The notes: generated by a model not told the origin, from the letters alone. Shown: positions 12,874 to 27,248, numbered from the stretch's first letter. The stretch: DNA of 64,000 nucleotides from Diphasiastrum complanatum (GCA_029204225.1 CM055112.1:31087907-31151906), one strand, 5' to 3'. Numbers and translations: made by a program.

Positions 12874-12935
12874 CCCTCCCTATACTAGCCCTCTCTATAA
12901 CCCTCTGTATAACCCTTCCTATAACCCTCCCTATA
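12874..12935. repeat. short tandem repeat, ~12 bp unit
   Basis: About five degenerate copies of CCCTCTCTATAA (variants CCCTCTGTATAA, CCCTTCCTATAA, CCCTCCCTATAA). Confidence 0.8.
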
Positions 12936-14154
12936 AATCTTTGAAAAATATGTTAAAATTTGCAAGGCTTATACTGAGGCCAAATGACGAACTCGACGAT
13001 CGAGCTTTCCGCTCCTCTCATGACTCATTTTAAATTCTATCTTAATAAAAAAATGCTCAAAAAAAGCGCAAAATCACGTGTCTTGTTGTAGTGAATTTTG
13101 GGGAAAAAAAGGAGGTCATTTAAAGCCTGAAATGTTAGATTTTGAATAAGATGGAGGACATGGGATTGGAGATGTACATATGTTGTTGAAGGCCAAGATG
13201 AATCTATAAGAGAAGCTTTTCCTGCTTTACATAAATAAGGAGGACTTGGGAAATCTTTCTTTTTTGAGGCAACTTGGTTCACACTAGCAAGAAATGTGTT
13301 TTGTGTATGTTTTGGTAGTTCAAAAGGGAAAAAGACAATTGGTCTAGTTTTGATGCGATGGATGTGTGCTTGGTAAGCAAATTTTTACCTTTTATCCATC
13401 AGCCTCAAAAAAACAATAGGTTATTTTTGCAAGTTTTGGTCTATATATGCTCTAATCCTGATCACTTGCTTACGCGATGTATCTCTTTTCATCCACATTA
13501 CGTTTCAATATTCACCAAACAAATTGTGGATTCAGGTGTTGATGCCAATAGTTGAAAGCTCAATAATCGACTAAAGGGATGTCTTCTCTTTTTCAATCAT
13601 TTGCCATTGTGTAGGGAACCTTACCAATCTTGACTGCACATGGAAAAGTCTCTTGTTTAGGAATTTCAATTCCAGCAGCACTTGTCAAAACCTTTGTCCT
13701 TCCAACAACCAAGCAACTATTAAAGGAATCTACGTGCGAGCCCATGTATAGGTCAATGTATTTCATTCTACTAGCCAATCAATGTGTTGTTTTTTTTGTG
13801 AAACACATTGTAAGGATGTAGGATATGATAGTTCATATTGTTGTCACTTTCTAGTTGACTTTCTTATGCAAATGGTGCTGATTTTTAATTGATGTCATTG
13901 AGGCGTTTTGATTTTTTTTTAACATCTTTTGGAACTTACCAATTAGAGGATTTTGAAAACTACTTATATTCAAATTCAAGTGCCTAATTACCTTACCTTG
14001 GGTTGCATGCACATGTATTCTAATCTTAATCCAATAGTTCCTATGAGATTTGTATCAAGGAAATTCAAATACAAATTGTATTACATGCAAAAAAGAACAT
14101 AGGCTGCATGCATAGAAAGAAAAACAAACAAATTTATTGGCTATTGCATGCTTA
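12936..14154. other. unassigned interior of the inverted-repeat element
   Basis: Short open frames occur on both strands (for example 13358-13555 plus and 13593-13778 minus), but none shows a motif I recognise and they overlap on opposite strands. The segment is AT-rich. It may be internal sequence of the inverted-repeat element or captured DNA. Confidence 0.4.
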
Positions 14155-14617
14155 ATTGTGAACATCCAGATTATAATAATCACATGTGTGTGGGAGACTT
14201 AAAGAAATTTGATGCATGCTTGTTTCCACATGTTCTAGTTTCTTCTTCTTCAATATTCCGTTCTCGCATGCTTTAATGAACAAATATGACAAATGATATT
14301 ATATTTTGATAATTTCTTAATCAATATATTTTACTGTTTCTAATAGTGTCTTGTTTTTCATGATATATACAAAATGTCTTCCATATATCGGATGAAGAAT
14401 CAAGTGACTTTTTAGAGATGCGTATGAAGAGATTATCTAAAATTACTTATATTGAAAATGATCATGATTATTGTGAATAGTGATCATGATTATTGTGAAT
14501 ACTAGTCGTGATAATTTTGAACACTGACTGTGATTATTGTCAATATTGATCATGAATATTCATGAATCCTTGCCAATTTCAAAATTTCAAAATCACAGAC
14601 ATATTTTGTGGTCAAAG
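14155..14617 (-). repeat. right arm of inverted repeat
   Basis: Reverse-complement partner of 9679-10165. It contains tandem GATCATGATTATTGTGAATA-type units at about 14457-14560, matching the units near the outer end of the left arm. Confidence 0.85.
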
Positions 14618-14759
14618 TACGAAACCCATTGCAAGAAACTATCAGGAAATGAAGATCATCTCTTTGTTGGCAAAATCATTTCATACACAATTCTTAGTAA
14701 TTTTAAATCCCAATATGCAATCTTAGTTCTTCGATTATCATAATTGTAACTACTTTTGT

Positions 14760-15555
14760 GGTGGGGATTGTTATATGTGAGCGCTTGCAACTTTTTCACC
14801 ATTATGGCATGGCCTTTGATATATAATACCACAACGTTCTTGTTTTATTTTGATTGTGATGTATGTTGATGATTTGACTATTAATGCATATAATCAAAGA
14901 TTTGGTAAATGTTGTGAAAGTAGATCTATGTAATTAGTTTGATATGACAGACTTGACCTTAATTAGTACTGCTTGCAAGTTGAAATATGGCGAAAGGAGC
15001 AAGGTATTGGACTTACATAGACTACGCGTGTCAGTAAATTGCTCAATTTGTTCCATATGGAAGCATGCAAGCAAATGAATACACCTATTGAGGTTCGTGT
15101 CAAATTGGCTATGTTGGATTTGTACATTCCTTGTGGATATCACTTTGTACATCAATTAGTAGGCAATTTGATCTACACAACAATAACAAGACTACACATT
15201 AGCTGTATTGCTAGTGGTTTCAAGCAAGGGAGGTTATTCAAATTGGATGCTAATGTGATGGTTGGAAGTGTGAACATGGCAAGGGAGCAGCTCACTCAAG
15301 TGGAATTATGGCACAAAAGGTTAGGCCATCCTAACTACAAAGCTATGGAGACCATGGTGACAAAGGAGCTAGCAAAAGGACTTCCCAAAACCATATCCAA
15401 GTGTGGCAAGCTTTGTGAAGCTTGTGGAGTCTCCAAATCTCATAAGCTTCCTTTCAAGAGATCTTTGATAAGATCTAACTCTCCTCTTGATTTTATACAC
15501 CTTTTAGTTTGGTTCGTGAGTAAACTCACGATGTATTCTTCTCAATATTTTTGAA
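14760..15555 (+). mobile_element. Ty1/copia fossil, rearranged
   Basis: Plus-strand remnant with a reverse transcriptase trace (VMYVDDLT near 14860, then QLVGNLIYTTITRLHISC near 15150-15200), followed by a GAG-pre-integrase segment (LWHKRLGHPNYKAME near 15310 and LCEACGVSKSHKLPF near 15415). In an ordinary copia the integrase part precedes RT, so this is a composite of two copies or a rearrangement. It is broken in several places and has no LTRs. The 15555-16400 stretch after it holds only faint, unassignable sequence. Confidence 0.8.
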
Positions 15556-16404
15556 AGACAACAAAGTGAAATTTGAGGTATGTCAAGAGTACACCTCAAC
15601 AATTCATTGTATGTTACTGAAAATAAGTAGCCCAAGTTGAACCACTATTATTGACTAGGGAAGCAACATGACAATCAGAGGTATACGTTCCATGTAGGAA
15701 ATGAGAATCTCATATTTTCTGACAGTAAGCATAACATAGTGGTGGCCCAATCTAGAAGTTCAGAACAAAGTCCTCATCAACACAACTTGATGAAGCAATA
15801 TGGTTGAGCAAATCCCAGGAGAGAATAAGATTTAGCAAGAAAAAGATATAGAAAGAGACCACAATCTATAATCAGGTTCCAACTAGGACTCGATTTGCTA
15901 GACGCCTAGTGTATCATCTATAAACTTAGCACATTGAATTTTTGTATCGCCTTCTTTATGAGAGGACATTGACTGCCAACTTTTGTATTATACACGTCTA
16001 GTTTTTTTCATAGTTACCAAGGCCATGTTGCTACAACATGTGTCATGTAAATACTAACCCATGTACAAATTGTCTCAAAAATATGTACATATCTTTTTAG
16101 GTTTGAATATAACACTTCCAATTTTTTATTTTGGTTACTCCCAAGCTCTGAATGATTTATATGGGCCAACACTCTTAAGAGATTGTAGTTTATCATAGGC
16201 CTATTTACATATCATGAAAATGAGTGCCATCATTATTTTTACAATGATGCAATTTGGATTGCCGATGTATGGGATGATATTATGGTCACTTTGAGAAAGC
16301 AGCACCAATTCACTCCTAAGGAAAATAAATTTGAAAACTGCACATAGATAATACTAGCACCAAATACTTTGACGAATCAGATGTGGTAGTTTCAAAGTAA
16401 ATGT

Positions 16405-16492
16405 CTATATGATAGAGATATAATAGCTTGTGAGGATGGCAAGCCTGAGTTGCCAAAATACCATCATAAATCCTTTGCTCTAAGTAGTATAA
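16405..16492 (+). repeat. direct repeat, copy 1 (partner 21775-21863)
   Basis: Shares GGTGGCAAGCCTGAGTTGCC-type sequence and ACCATCATAAATCCTTTG with 21775-21863 in the same orientation, roughly 85% identical by eye. The pair brackets the whole GH9 region. Class unknown; they could be remnants of one repeat family. Confidence 0.7.
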
Positions 16493-16540
16493 TGGAGGGT
16501 GGGTGATTGATGAATCACACTAACTATGAGTAAATAATTA

Positions 16541-16729
16541 TATTGAGAATAATGGGAGATGATAACTCTTGGATAGGTTAGTGGATGGCTTTACTTTTTA
16601 TCAAGAGCAATATAGAGGCAATTAGTGTGAATCTCAAGGCAATTAGGATGTTCTTTCAGTAAATTTTTCAGATGACACTACCTAATTGTAGATTTACTCC
16701 AATACATTGCTATAATCACCTCTAAAGAA
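16541..16729 (+). repeat. left arm of 189 bp inverted repeat around the GH9 gene
   Basis: Matches the reverse complement of 20370-20558 at about 90% by eye, including GATGATAACTCTTGGATAGG, CAAGAGCAATATAGAGGCAA and CCTAATTGTAGATTTACTCC. It lies about 370 bp beyond the GH9 stop codon. Confidence 0.92.
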
Positions 16730-17097
16730 ATGAATATGTATTACACCCTACAAGGTAAACTAATTCATAAGACTGCATAACTACAACGAATCTGCCCTGA
16801 AGTAAAGTGTAGAAATCCAAGTCTTCACAATACTACTTAACTCAAGATTTGATCATGAATTTTAGAAAAAAAATCTTACAATTTTGCTGCTTCAACACCA
16901 ATTCAAATAAAATATTCATAGACATTGCAGGATCTATTCAAGCATCTGTAATTGAGAAAAAAGTTGTCAGAACATGCAACTGTTCAAGCTATACTACCGT
17001 GTAAAGTTTCATGCGCTCCTTTATATCTAAATCAGATTTTTTTTTTCATCTCTTGGTTTGCTAGCAATCAAAAGTTTTCTCTGTACTGAGTCAATTG

Positions 17098-19832
<2,735 letters not shown>

Positions 19833-20369
19833 TGCCATGTGGAAGAATTGGGGACGCTGCCCTAATTCGTGTGGCAATGGCGGGAAATATTCTGTTTTCT
19901 CTCAAATGTGTTTTTCTTACAAATCGCTAAGAGGTCTGGTTCATCATTTTAATTAGGTGTGCATACTCACACTTCGAGATGAAAACCAAGACAGGACATG
20001 AGTAGTTGAAACACTTAATTAGATCCAGCTGAGTCGTCCTCGTCTTGGCGATTGACATCACGATCGGACTCATGTGACTGCGATCCATGGGATTGGGACT
20101 GCAATGATTGCATCAAACCAATGAAAGATGAGTCATTTATTTTAGAAATGTGATGAGAGTGAAAGTCAGACCACATGAATGTAGTGAAGTTAAAATATAT
20201 TTTAAGCCATATATACCTCAAAATATCCATCCCAATCAATTCTCACTCCTCTCTCCAATAATTCGAGTAATGATTGCATGTTGTTAGAATATGCACATTT
20301 ATACTTCTCTTTCATGAGAGACCGCTTAACGGCAGATTTCTACATAAACCGACATAATTGTGATAATAA

Positions 20370-20558
20370 TTCTTTTGAGGTGATTATGGAAATGTGTTGG
20401 AGTAAATCTACAATTAGGTAGTGACATCTGAAAACTTTACTGAAAGAACATCCTAATTGCCTTGAGATTCACACTAGTTGCCTCTATATTGCTCTTGATA
20501 GAAAGTAAAGCCATCCACTAGCCTATCCAAGAGTTATCATCTCTCAATTATACTCAAT
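20370..20558 (-). repeat. right arm of 189 bp inverted repeat around the GH9 gene
   Basis: Reverse-complement partner of 16541-16729. Just outside it is CTATGGGTA (20559-20567). A near copy, CTATGAGTA (16524-16532), lies 8 bp outside the left arm, which could be a decayed 9 bp target duplication of Mutator type. That reading is weak because the left copy is not adjacent to the arm. Confidence 0.92.
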
Positions 20559-20851
20559 CTATGGGTAAGGCCGCCGGCTCCTATTACCCAGACCAAATGG
20601 GGGGCAAGTGCCATGGACAAGCCACCTACCGAGCCATTAAGGAGCCCCATGCCCATTAATAGGTATTTTGGTCTGCTATTTTCCTCCCCTTGCTCATCCT
20701 CCTTTCTTTGTCCACCATATCGTGCTCATCAGCTCAAAGAGCCCTGCTTATCATATCGTGCGTGCTTATATAACTCAAGTTTCTTACTTGATTTTGGTCC
20801 ATATCACTTGATATAGCATCTTGTGGGATAGCTCACTTTTGGTGATGTCCA

Positions 20852-21123
20852 TTTAGTGATGAAATTAGCAGAATTTCGACTTCAAGATATGGAAGATTGT
20901 GTGTGCTGTCAATCTCTGTGATGAAATTAGCAGAATTTTGACTTCAAGATATGCATGTAGTGGGCCCATAACCCTTGTTAAGTCTAATGCATGCAACCAA
21001 AGGACGTATCAGACATCAACCATTCAGTTGTACACACAGGAAGTCTTCATCCTACTAAAAAGCTTCATCTATCATTTAATATACATGATCTCTTCACAGA
21101 GATTGACAGCACACACAATCTCT
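20852..21123. repeat. small duplication and 28-30 bp foldback
   Basis: GTGATGAAATTAGCAGAATT plus TGACTTCAAGATATG occurs twice (about 20859-20890 and 20919-20953). Separately, GATTGTGTGTGCTGTCAATC followed by TCTGTGA at 20891-20919 recurs as its reverse complement at 21094-21123, giving a foldback with ~175 bp between the arms. No gene is recognised from 20579 to 21267. Confidence 0.8.
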
Positions 21124-21267
21124 TTGATCTCATTCTATGATACTCACAAAAGGCATATATTAACTGCCAGAGTATCTCATATATATCTACTAGCTAACAC
21201 GTTGCTACCAACTATCACTCGCATCATTTCAGCCTAAACACAATCACATTATCTACCTAACTACCAA

Positions 21268-21690
21268 TTGCTTGACATGCTAGAATGGAATCTAAGAGAC
21301 AAGCTGGCCAAACCCACTTGCCAGCTTCGAATGGCTGATCAAAGTGTGGTCCGACGTACCGGTTTCCTTCCACAAGTGCTGATCAAACTAGGAGGTCTCA
21401 AGTTTTTTGTCGATCTAGTAGTACTTGATATTCCCAATAATGCCTATTCATATGAATTACTACTTGGTCGTCTGTGGCTAACCAATGCAAGAGTCGTTCA
21501 TGACTAAAGGAAAGGCTGAGTCACTTTTGGAAATCGTGACAGTTTTGTCACCATTGATTCAACGGGGAAACTCAAACCTGTACACATCCATGACAAAGGT
21601 TCCTCGACCACCAACTCAGTGTTTGAACCATACCAATCTAGCCACGAAAAAGGTCATTATGTTAAATCTACTGATATCATAAACTGGAGT
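21268..21690 (+). mobile_element. Ty3/gypsy fossil, protease segment
   Basis: An open stretch reads CQLRMADQSVVRRTG, FFVDLVVLDIP and YELLLGRLWLTNARVV. These match the flap and LLGRPFL parts of retropepsin-type proteases in plant gypsy elements. The rest is decayed; no LTR is attached. Confidence 0.72.
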
Positions 21691-21774
21691 CACAGTCTAG
21701 CTCCCAACTGACCCTGAAGCTACTCTTGCCTAACTGATCTAACAGAAGAACTGTTCATTGATCTATGGCCTTAA

Positions 21775-21863
21775 CATATATGAGAGAGATATTATAGGTT
21801 CTGAGGGTGGCAAGCCTGAGTTGCCAAACTACCATCATAAATCCTTTGGCTCTAGAATTAAAA
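21775..21863 (+). repeat. direct repeat, copy 2 (partner 16405-16492)
   Basis: See 16405-16492. The 21864-22430 stretch after it has no gene. It shows loosely repeated phrases such as GTGAGTGATAGACATC and ATGAGTAATAGGCTTC that suggest an old, eroded ~40 bp repeat. Confidence 0.65.
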
Positions 21864-22436
21864 AGAAATTCACATTGCTTCATGCCAATTCTCGGCACTT
21901 CGCTTTCCTTCATTATTGTGAATGATGAATCATTCCAAATCATCAATCAACCTCATTTTTTGAGTTTTCGATCGAAATTGGGAACAATCTTTGGAATATT
22001 CTAGTTGAATCCGTATTCCATCAAGATGAATCGACCTGAATGTTCCAAAATATAGATTGGTTGCATTTGATGAGCCATGTCTAGTGATAAGCACCAAACT
22101 CATAGCATAAGTGACAAATGTGAGCTATTGTGAGTGATAGACATCTAAATTGAGCAATTTGTACAATATCATAAACAGAATATTCCTTTAAATATTTGAC
22201 CACTCAATGAGCAACCTTAAGTGATCAAGTCCAAAATTGTGCTATCATGAGTAATAGGCTTCAAATTTGACCTATCTCATGTGATGGGAGTCAATTCCAT
22301 CAATAAGGAGTTCACTTGGGTCAATTCAATGACCCAAGTCAGGCGATAAGGGCCAAACTTGCATATTATGAATCAAATTCCAACTAGCTTGAGACATACA
22401 AATTAGAGGTGAGGTATCTACTATCCTAAACTTAGA

Positions 22437-23853
22437 GTGTTGACTCTAAGAAGGCAAATGTTTTCTTGTTTGAAAAAGAATGAAGAAAGTCCAAATACTT
22501 TTGTTTTGAGAATGAAAGCATTGAATGATGAGTTAGCTTGCATAGATGAAATCATTAAGCAAGGAGAGCTTATTCAAGTGATTTTTAATGGCTTGTTGGA
22601 TGCTCATGCTAACATTGTTCAAAGCATTCGAGTCATCGTTTCACTTGCTACACTTTATGGTTGGGATCTATGGCAAATGGACATTTCAAATGCATTCTTG
22701 AATGGTGATCTTCAGGAGGAAGTGTACATGGAGCAACCGAGAGCTACATTTCATCAACAAAGCCAAATCATGTGTGTCTTCTACAAAAGGACTTGTATGG
22801 CCTTAAGCAAGCACCAAGGAGTTGGTATGCTAATCTTAACACTTTTTTACTCTCTCAAGGCTTTGTTATGAGTGAGTATGATCATTCACTTTATTATAGG
22901 TTTGCTGGAAATGATGTTACCATCTTGCTAATCTATGTGGATGATATCATCTGGAGTGGTGGAGACAATCAAGATGTGGAGGATATCAAGAATGCTCTTA
23001 AGGAGTTTGAGGTGCATGATCTTGGTAATTTGCATTACATTTTAGGAATAGAAGTCATTAGATCTTCTCAATCTAATTTTATCTATCAAGAGGGAATGTG
23101 TAGCTGATATCTTCACCAAAGCATTGGGAAAAGACTTGTTCATGGAGCATAGGACTTCACTTGGAGTATTATCAAAGTCTATGCTAAAATTAGTTGAAGA
23201 GGGAGTGTGAAAGATTCAACTAGTTTCATCACATTTTGCAATATTTCCATATTTAGTATATTGAGGCCAAAACTTGTTTTAGACTTAGAGGTTGACTTTT
23301 CAAATTTCATTAGTCTAAATTTCATTTGAATAAACACTTTTTGAAAGTGTGGAAAGTTAGAATGCGAGTTTGAGTAGATTCAATTTGAATAGTTGGGTAC
23401 ATTGAATCTAGACCCAAAATTAGTAGGGTTAGCATTTTGGAGAGAAAGCCAAGTGGCCAAATAGGGTTTGGACCAGTTATAAAAGGATGTAACTCATGGA
23501 GAGAGTAATCTTCTATCTTCTCTATCTCATTTCATGCTTATACATGGTTCTTTTGGGTTCTACTATCCATTGGTGCACTATCTTGGTGATTGCTTGCAAT
23601 TCTATGTGTAGAATGATCTATATTTGCTATTTTTGGATCCACATGTGTGAAATACAGTAGCTTGCTGATTTTGTACGGACAGCAGTAGTACATAATCATT
23701 TCATTCAAGTTTGATCAAGTTCTATTGGTGTTTGCATCTCAATTTGTGTGTAGATGCTGATTTTTCTACATTGGTGAGATTGGTAGTGTATTTCTCTTTC
23801 TAACCAAAGATCATTCAAGTAGATTGGATCTTAAGGATCTGAAATCTTTCACA
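22437..23853 (+). mobile_element. Ty1/copia fossil with 3' LTR, same family as 32703-39132
   Basis: Plus-strand gag remnant (LTLRRQMFSCLKKNEES, LNDELACIDEIIKQGELI) lies directly next to RT remnant (WQMDISNAFLNGDLQEEVY, ILLIYVDDIIWSGG). A short C-terminal piece (ECVADIFTKALGKDLF) then runs into a polypurine GAAGAGGGAG and a 648 bp LTR. The closest relative in the window is the Copia at 32703-39132, with the same gag phrases and the same ending. It is a heavily reduced, broken copy; no 5' LTR was found. Confidence 0.85.
23206..23853 (+). repeat. 3' LTR of the Copia fossil
   Basis: Starts TGTGAAAGATT and ends AATCTTTCACA, a good short terminal inverted pair. Its length (648 bp) is close to the 655 bp LTRs of the Copia at 32703-39132, and the terminal TGTGAAA/TTTCACA is similar. 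Confidence 0.8.
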
Positions 23854-24540
23854 TAGATTGGGACCTAGCTGAGGATGAAGCTCTTCATAAGCTAGAAATC
23901 TCATTATGGGACAATAGCATAAAGATGGTGAAAGATCTGAAGCCTGATCCACGATCAGAGTTGCCTATGAACGCCAAGGGAAAAGAGCCAGTTATTCGGA
24001 TTCCCTTACTAGGAGAATCTTTGAATAAAAAAGCTCCGATCACCTTTGTAGATCTTGGTATAAAGAACCCATCAAAGAGCATCAGAAACTTGACCATACT
24101 CTGAAAAGATTGGGTATCAACAATCAGCCACCCACTAGCACGCTGTGAACGTAAACCCCTATGTAAGGCAAAAACCACTGAGTGGAAGGCTAAGAGTGAT
24201 AAAAGAGGGATCAAGACCGATTTGATGACCAGCCAGAAGTTACAAGATAAAATCCAAGAAGACGCCATAGAAGAACCCAAACCTATGCATGATGTGCCAC
24301 AATATTTCAAGGATTATGAGATGGATGAAGTGGTAGTGGTTATGCCCAGGGCAAAGAGAGAACCCATAGAAGAAACCTCCCAAGGAGCCAATGTTTATGA
24401 AGGTCCTGCCCATACGAAGGAGATAGATCTGGCTGAGAAGAGAGAAGAAAGTCATATGGTATTAGTAGGGGAAGATGTAGAAGGAGAGGAACTCGAGGAT
24501 CTCAAGGCACTTCGGGTTCGATCCCAAGATCCGTTAACCC
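23854..24540 (+). mobile_element. Ty3/gypsy fossil, between gag and RT
   Basis: Plus-strand remnant with phrases such as ELPMNAKGKEPVIRIPLL and YEGPAHTKEIDLAEKREES. The second parallels YDGPARTQPMNLAEPKVSE in the gypsy fossil at 45023-46003, so the two are the same family. Several breaks. It ends against LTR-like repeat copy A. Confidence 0.65.
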
Positions 24541-24541
24541 T

Positions 24542-25132
24542 ACGATCCACAATAATAGAGAAACTTACTCTTCTCTCTCTCCCTTTCTCTCTCACAAAAA
24601 TCATAAGAACATTCAATCCCAATAAGCAACAACTCCAACAATTAACAAATAGAACAAAAACATGAGACATGGAGGAAACGAGATAGAGAGCAAGGAAATT
24701 CACAAGTCCATTCCATAAGAGAACCAATCTGCTTGTATTGAAATGAGAATATGAACATGGTTTCCAAACTCAAGTTTGCCCCTATTTATAGTGGAGAGGA
24801 GGGCCTTGGCCTCAAAATACTATTGGCCCATTTCTACTTCCCTAACTATTCAAACTTAAAAAAAGGAGTGAGGACCATTCAATAATTGGAGGGAACCAGT
24901 TTGAAATTGAATTTTGAGCCAATTTTGGTGGGAGTCCCAACTTTATTCACTAACTTGACATCTAGGCCTTGCGACATCAAAAGTCCCGCAAAAAGGCCTA
25001 AAGTCCTTTTATTGACTTTCTAATTATCAAATAACTATGTGATCATCGAGTTGGACTTACACATGCATGGAGCCAAATCTCTCTCACTTATTAACTAGAG
25101 TTAGGGTTGAATTGGGATCCGCAAACCCTCCA
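24542..25132 (-). repeat. LTR-like repeat, copy A
   Basis: Reverse-complement match over its whole length to copy B at 30733-31323, with a third partial copy at 46010-46138. On the minus strand it starts TGGAGGGTTTGCGGATCCC, carries a TATA box (CTATAAATAGGGG, at about 24780-24793) and an AGCAGATTGG...TCTTATGGAATGGACTTGTG block, and ends near GTGGATCG. Start, TATA position and length suit a solo LTR; the 3' end is not a clean CA, so the class is not certain. Confidence 0.75.
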
Positions 25133-26180
25133 ATACTATCCCCCACCAAAATTGTTGGTGGTCCCATGTCACCTCGTGAGATTTATTCATTTCAGGCTCT
25201 GGTTGGCCTTGCATCATACCTTGATGAGATGGTACTCCACTTCTCCATGAATTCAAAGCACTCCACATTTAAATCATATTTGTGTGAAAAAAAACACTTA
25301 TTTGTGCCGACATCCAATTCAAAGTTATCTAGGCCACAAAACATGATTCCCAAGAACCTCCCAACATGGCTGCACAATAATATAGTCTGGCGATTGGCAA
25401 CTGATCTTGGACTTTATCTGACGCCATGGGAAGATCTGGATTGAATGCCAAGGGTGGTAGGCAATCATCCCATCCCGTTACAACGGTTGTCAACTTGGAC
25501 AAATCATCGGAAAAGATAGCCGATTGTTGCACAGTTGGGTCTGGTGAAATTCGGATACTTAGTACTATAAAATTGGAGCGCTCGGAGAAAATCCACCGAT
25601 ATCTGCCAATTGTAGGTTTGGTGATTGTTGGGCCAATTTGGGGTGTGGATGCTGACTTGATCCATGCCCAAATCTTTCCATTTATTATGTCGTGGCATCG
25701 ACAAATAATATGGATCGACTCGCAATTGGCGAGGGCTGGCAACATAGCTCGTAATAGAATCTGGAGCTTTCTCGAAAACGGTTCACCAAGCTGGCTGCTC
25801 TCCCAATGCCGGTAGTTTATCCAAGTCTTTTTCAGCCTCTCTCTTAGAGGTTTTGAATTTGATCACCCAACCACCCCCTGAGGACATATGTGGATGTTGA
25901 GGTAAAATTTTTTGAATTTGGTCCTCGATGGTGATCGGCTTTTGAAATAACAGTCTGGTCCCTGATGGACTGGCTTTAGCAGCTTGGGTGTCCGTTTTAT
26001 ATGAAATTTCAGGAGCTCCACCCTGATCTACGCCCGCATCCAACCCTATATTCGTACCTCCCTGATCCTGGTGCTGAGGGGAGAATTGCGGCATGACTGA
26101 AACTGGGATTTGTGGCCCGGATTCCAACACTAGAGTGGTTGCTTTCTCATAATCCTTGATAATTGCCTTTGCTTTGCCAA
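25133..26180. other. unassigned stretch with open frames on both strands
   Basis: Open frames exist on both strands (25426-25815 plus, 25783-26130 minus). One plus-frame phrase, PKNLPTWLHNNIVWRLATDL, vaguely recalls the domain that precedes reverse transcriptase in plant LINE-derived proteins. No reverse transcriptase follows. I could not decide the coding strand and assign no function. Confidence 0.3.
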
Positions 26181-26204
26181 GAGAGAGAGAGAGAGAGAGA
26201 GAGA
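26181..26204. repeat. GA microsatellite
   Basis: Twelve uninterrupted GA units. Confidence 0.95.
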
Positions 26205-26458
26205 TTGTGTAGGTTGAAAATAATACACAAATGCCTGAAAATATTGTGTACTAATAAATGATTATGGAATTGAAGCTTGTTTTAGGAAAAATGTCATGCT
26301 AATGAATATCATCATGAGAGAGAGATAGCTTAAAAATTTTCAAAGAAACACTAAAATGTGATTTAAACATGCACACTCACACACACACAACACTTGCCAT
26401 GTAGTTTTCACTATAATGAATCGATATGATGGTGATCATCCACAACCATTGGAAATAG

Positions 26459-27116
26459 CTATATTGTTAACAAATTGTCAAACGGATACTCTGTAAATAA
26501 CTCACTCCCTGCTTCTATGTCCTTGGTGTCAATTGTTGCTACAAACCCATAATCATGTGGATTTGTACTATTTTGAGATCTCCAAGGTTTGAGAAATGGA
26601 GCATATTCCCACTTGACGTTTGTCAAGGCCTTATTGAAAATTGAGCTATTAATGTAACCTGCTACATTTCCATGTTCCGCATCTCCCATGATTATTCGAA
26701 TCTCACTTTCAGAAACACCTCACATATCATTTTCAACTAGGGCATAAGTTTTCATTCTTAGATAAAAGGCATAAATTGTTTCCAATATTGAAGTTTATAT
26801 CGAGGTCCACCATAAGGAAACAATATATCATCTTTATGTAGATTTTCTAAGACAAACAAGCCCTCACCGACAATGTCATTTATTTCAGATTTTTTTACTA
26901 TATATGTTTTTTCATAGTACTCAAATGCTACATCCATGGGAATTGGCAATTCGTTATTCCAAACTACATTGGATGTAGGATCAAAATCAATAATTCTTCA
27001 TCTTTCAGAAAAAGGAGAAATATTTGGATGCACATGTTGATCTGACAATTCCTTGACATTGCTTCTTATCTTTTGAAGATAAGTTGATGACATTTGATCA
27101 AAGTATCCCATGTTAT
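26459..27116 (-). pseudogene. SET-domain coding region, broken
   Basis: Minus-strand reading gives, in order, WNNELPIPMDVAFEYYEK, VGEGLFVLENLHKDDIL with YGGPRY (start of a SET fold), GNVAGYINSS (the segment that normally reads R.INHSC and helps bind S-adenosylmethionine), and IEAGSELFTEYPFD (the GEEL..DY segment with the catalytic tyrosine). SET domains methylate protein lysines. The coding is interrupted by a TGA at 26998-27000, a frame change near 26758 and a TGA at 26720-26722, so I read it as a pseudogene. Post-SET cysteines are not seen. An upstream transposase-associated domain lies on the same strand, but a phase-consistent splice between the two was not found. Confidence 0.65.
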
Positions 27117-27248
27117 CTTAAAGGTGTTATGTACGAAGCTTAGGCAAATTAATAATAAAATATTATTTATAATTTGTAAACTAGAAAGTGTTGAAAAGCA
27201 CATTAAATATGTCTTTTTGTGAAACATTTTATGTGTATTTTCTATGAG

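Larger units (their letters stand above)
9679..14617. mobile_element. large inverted-repeat element, Mutator- or foldback-like (candidate)
   Basis: Two long inverted arms (about 9679-10165 and 14155-14617) enclose roughly 4 kb that holds a Copia fossil and an unassigned segment. The arms carry internal short repeats (TTCACAATAATCATGATCA and variants), a texture seen in foldback elements and some Mutator-like elements. No transposase was recognised inside and no target-site duplication could be fixed, partly because a gypsy element abuts the left arm. The class is therefore inference; the inverted arms themselves are directly visible. Confidence 0.6.

Noticed and set aside
13593-13821. Overlapping open frames on both strands with protein-like composition
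   Set aside because: The two frames are shadows of each other; no motif or splice partner was found for either.
9972-14348. CACTACTAGAAA and its inverted partner, resembling CACTA transposon ends
   Set aside because: They are in the middle of the longer inverted arms, whose match continues beyond them, and no direct 3 bp target duplication is present.
24503-24524. CGGGTTCGATCCCA, resembling a tRNA B box
   Set aside because: No A box or cloverleaf fits upstream; the sequence lies at the border of a gypsy fossil and an LTR-like repeat.
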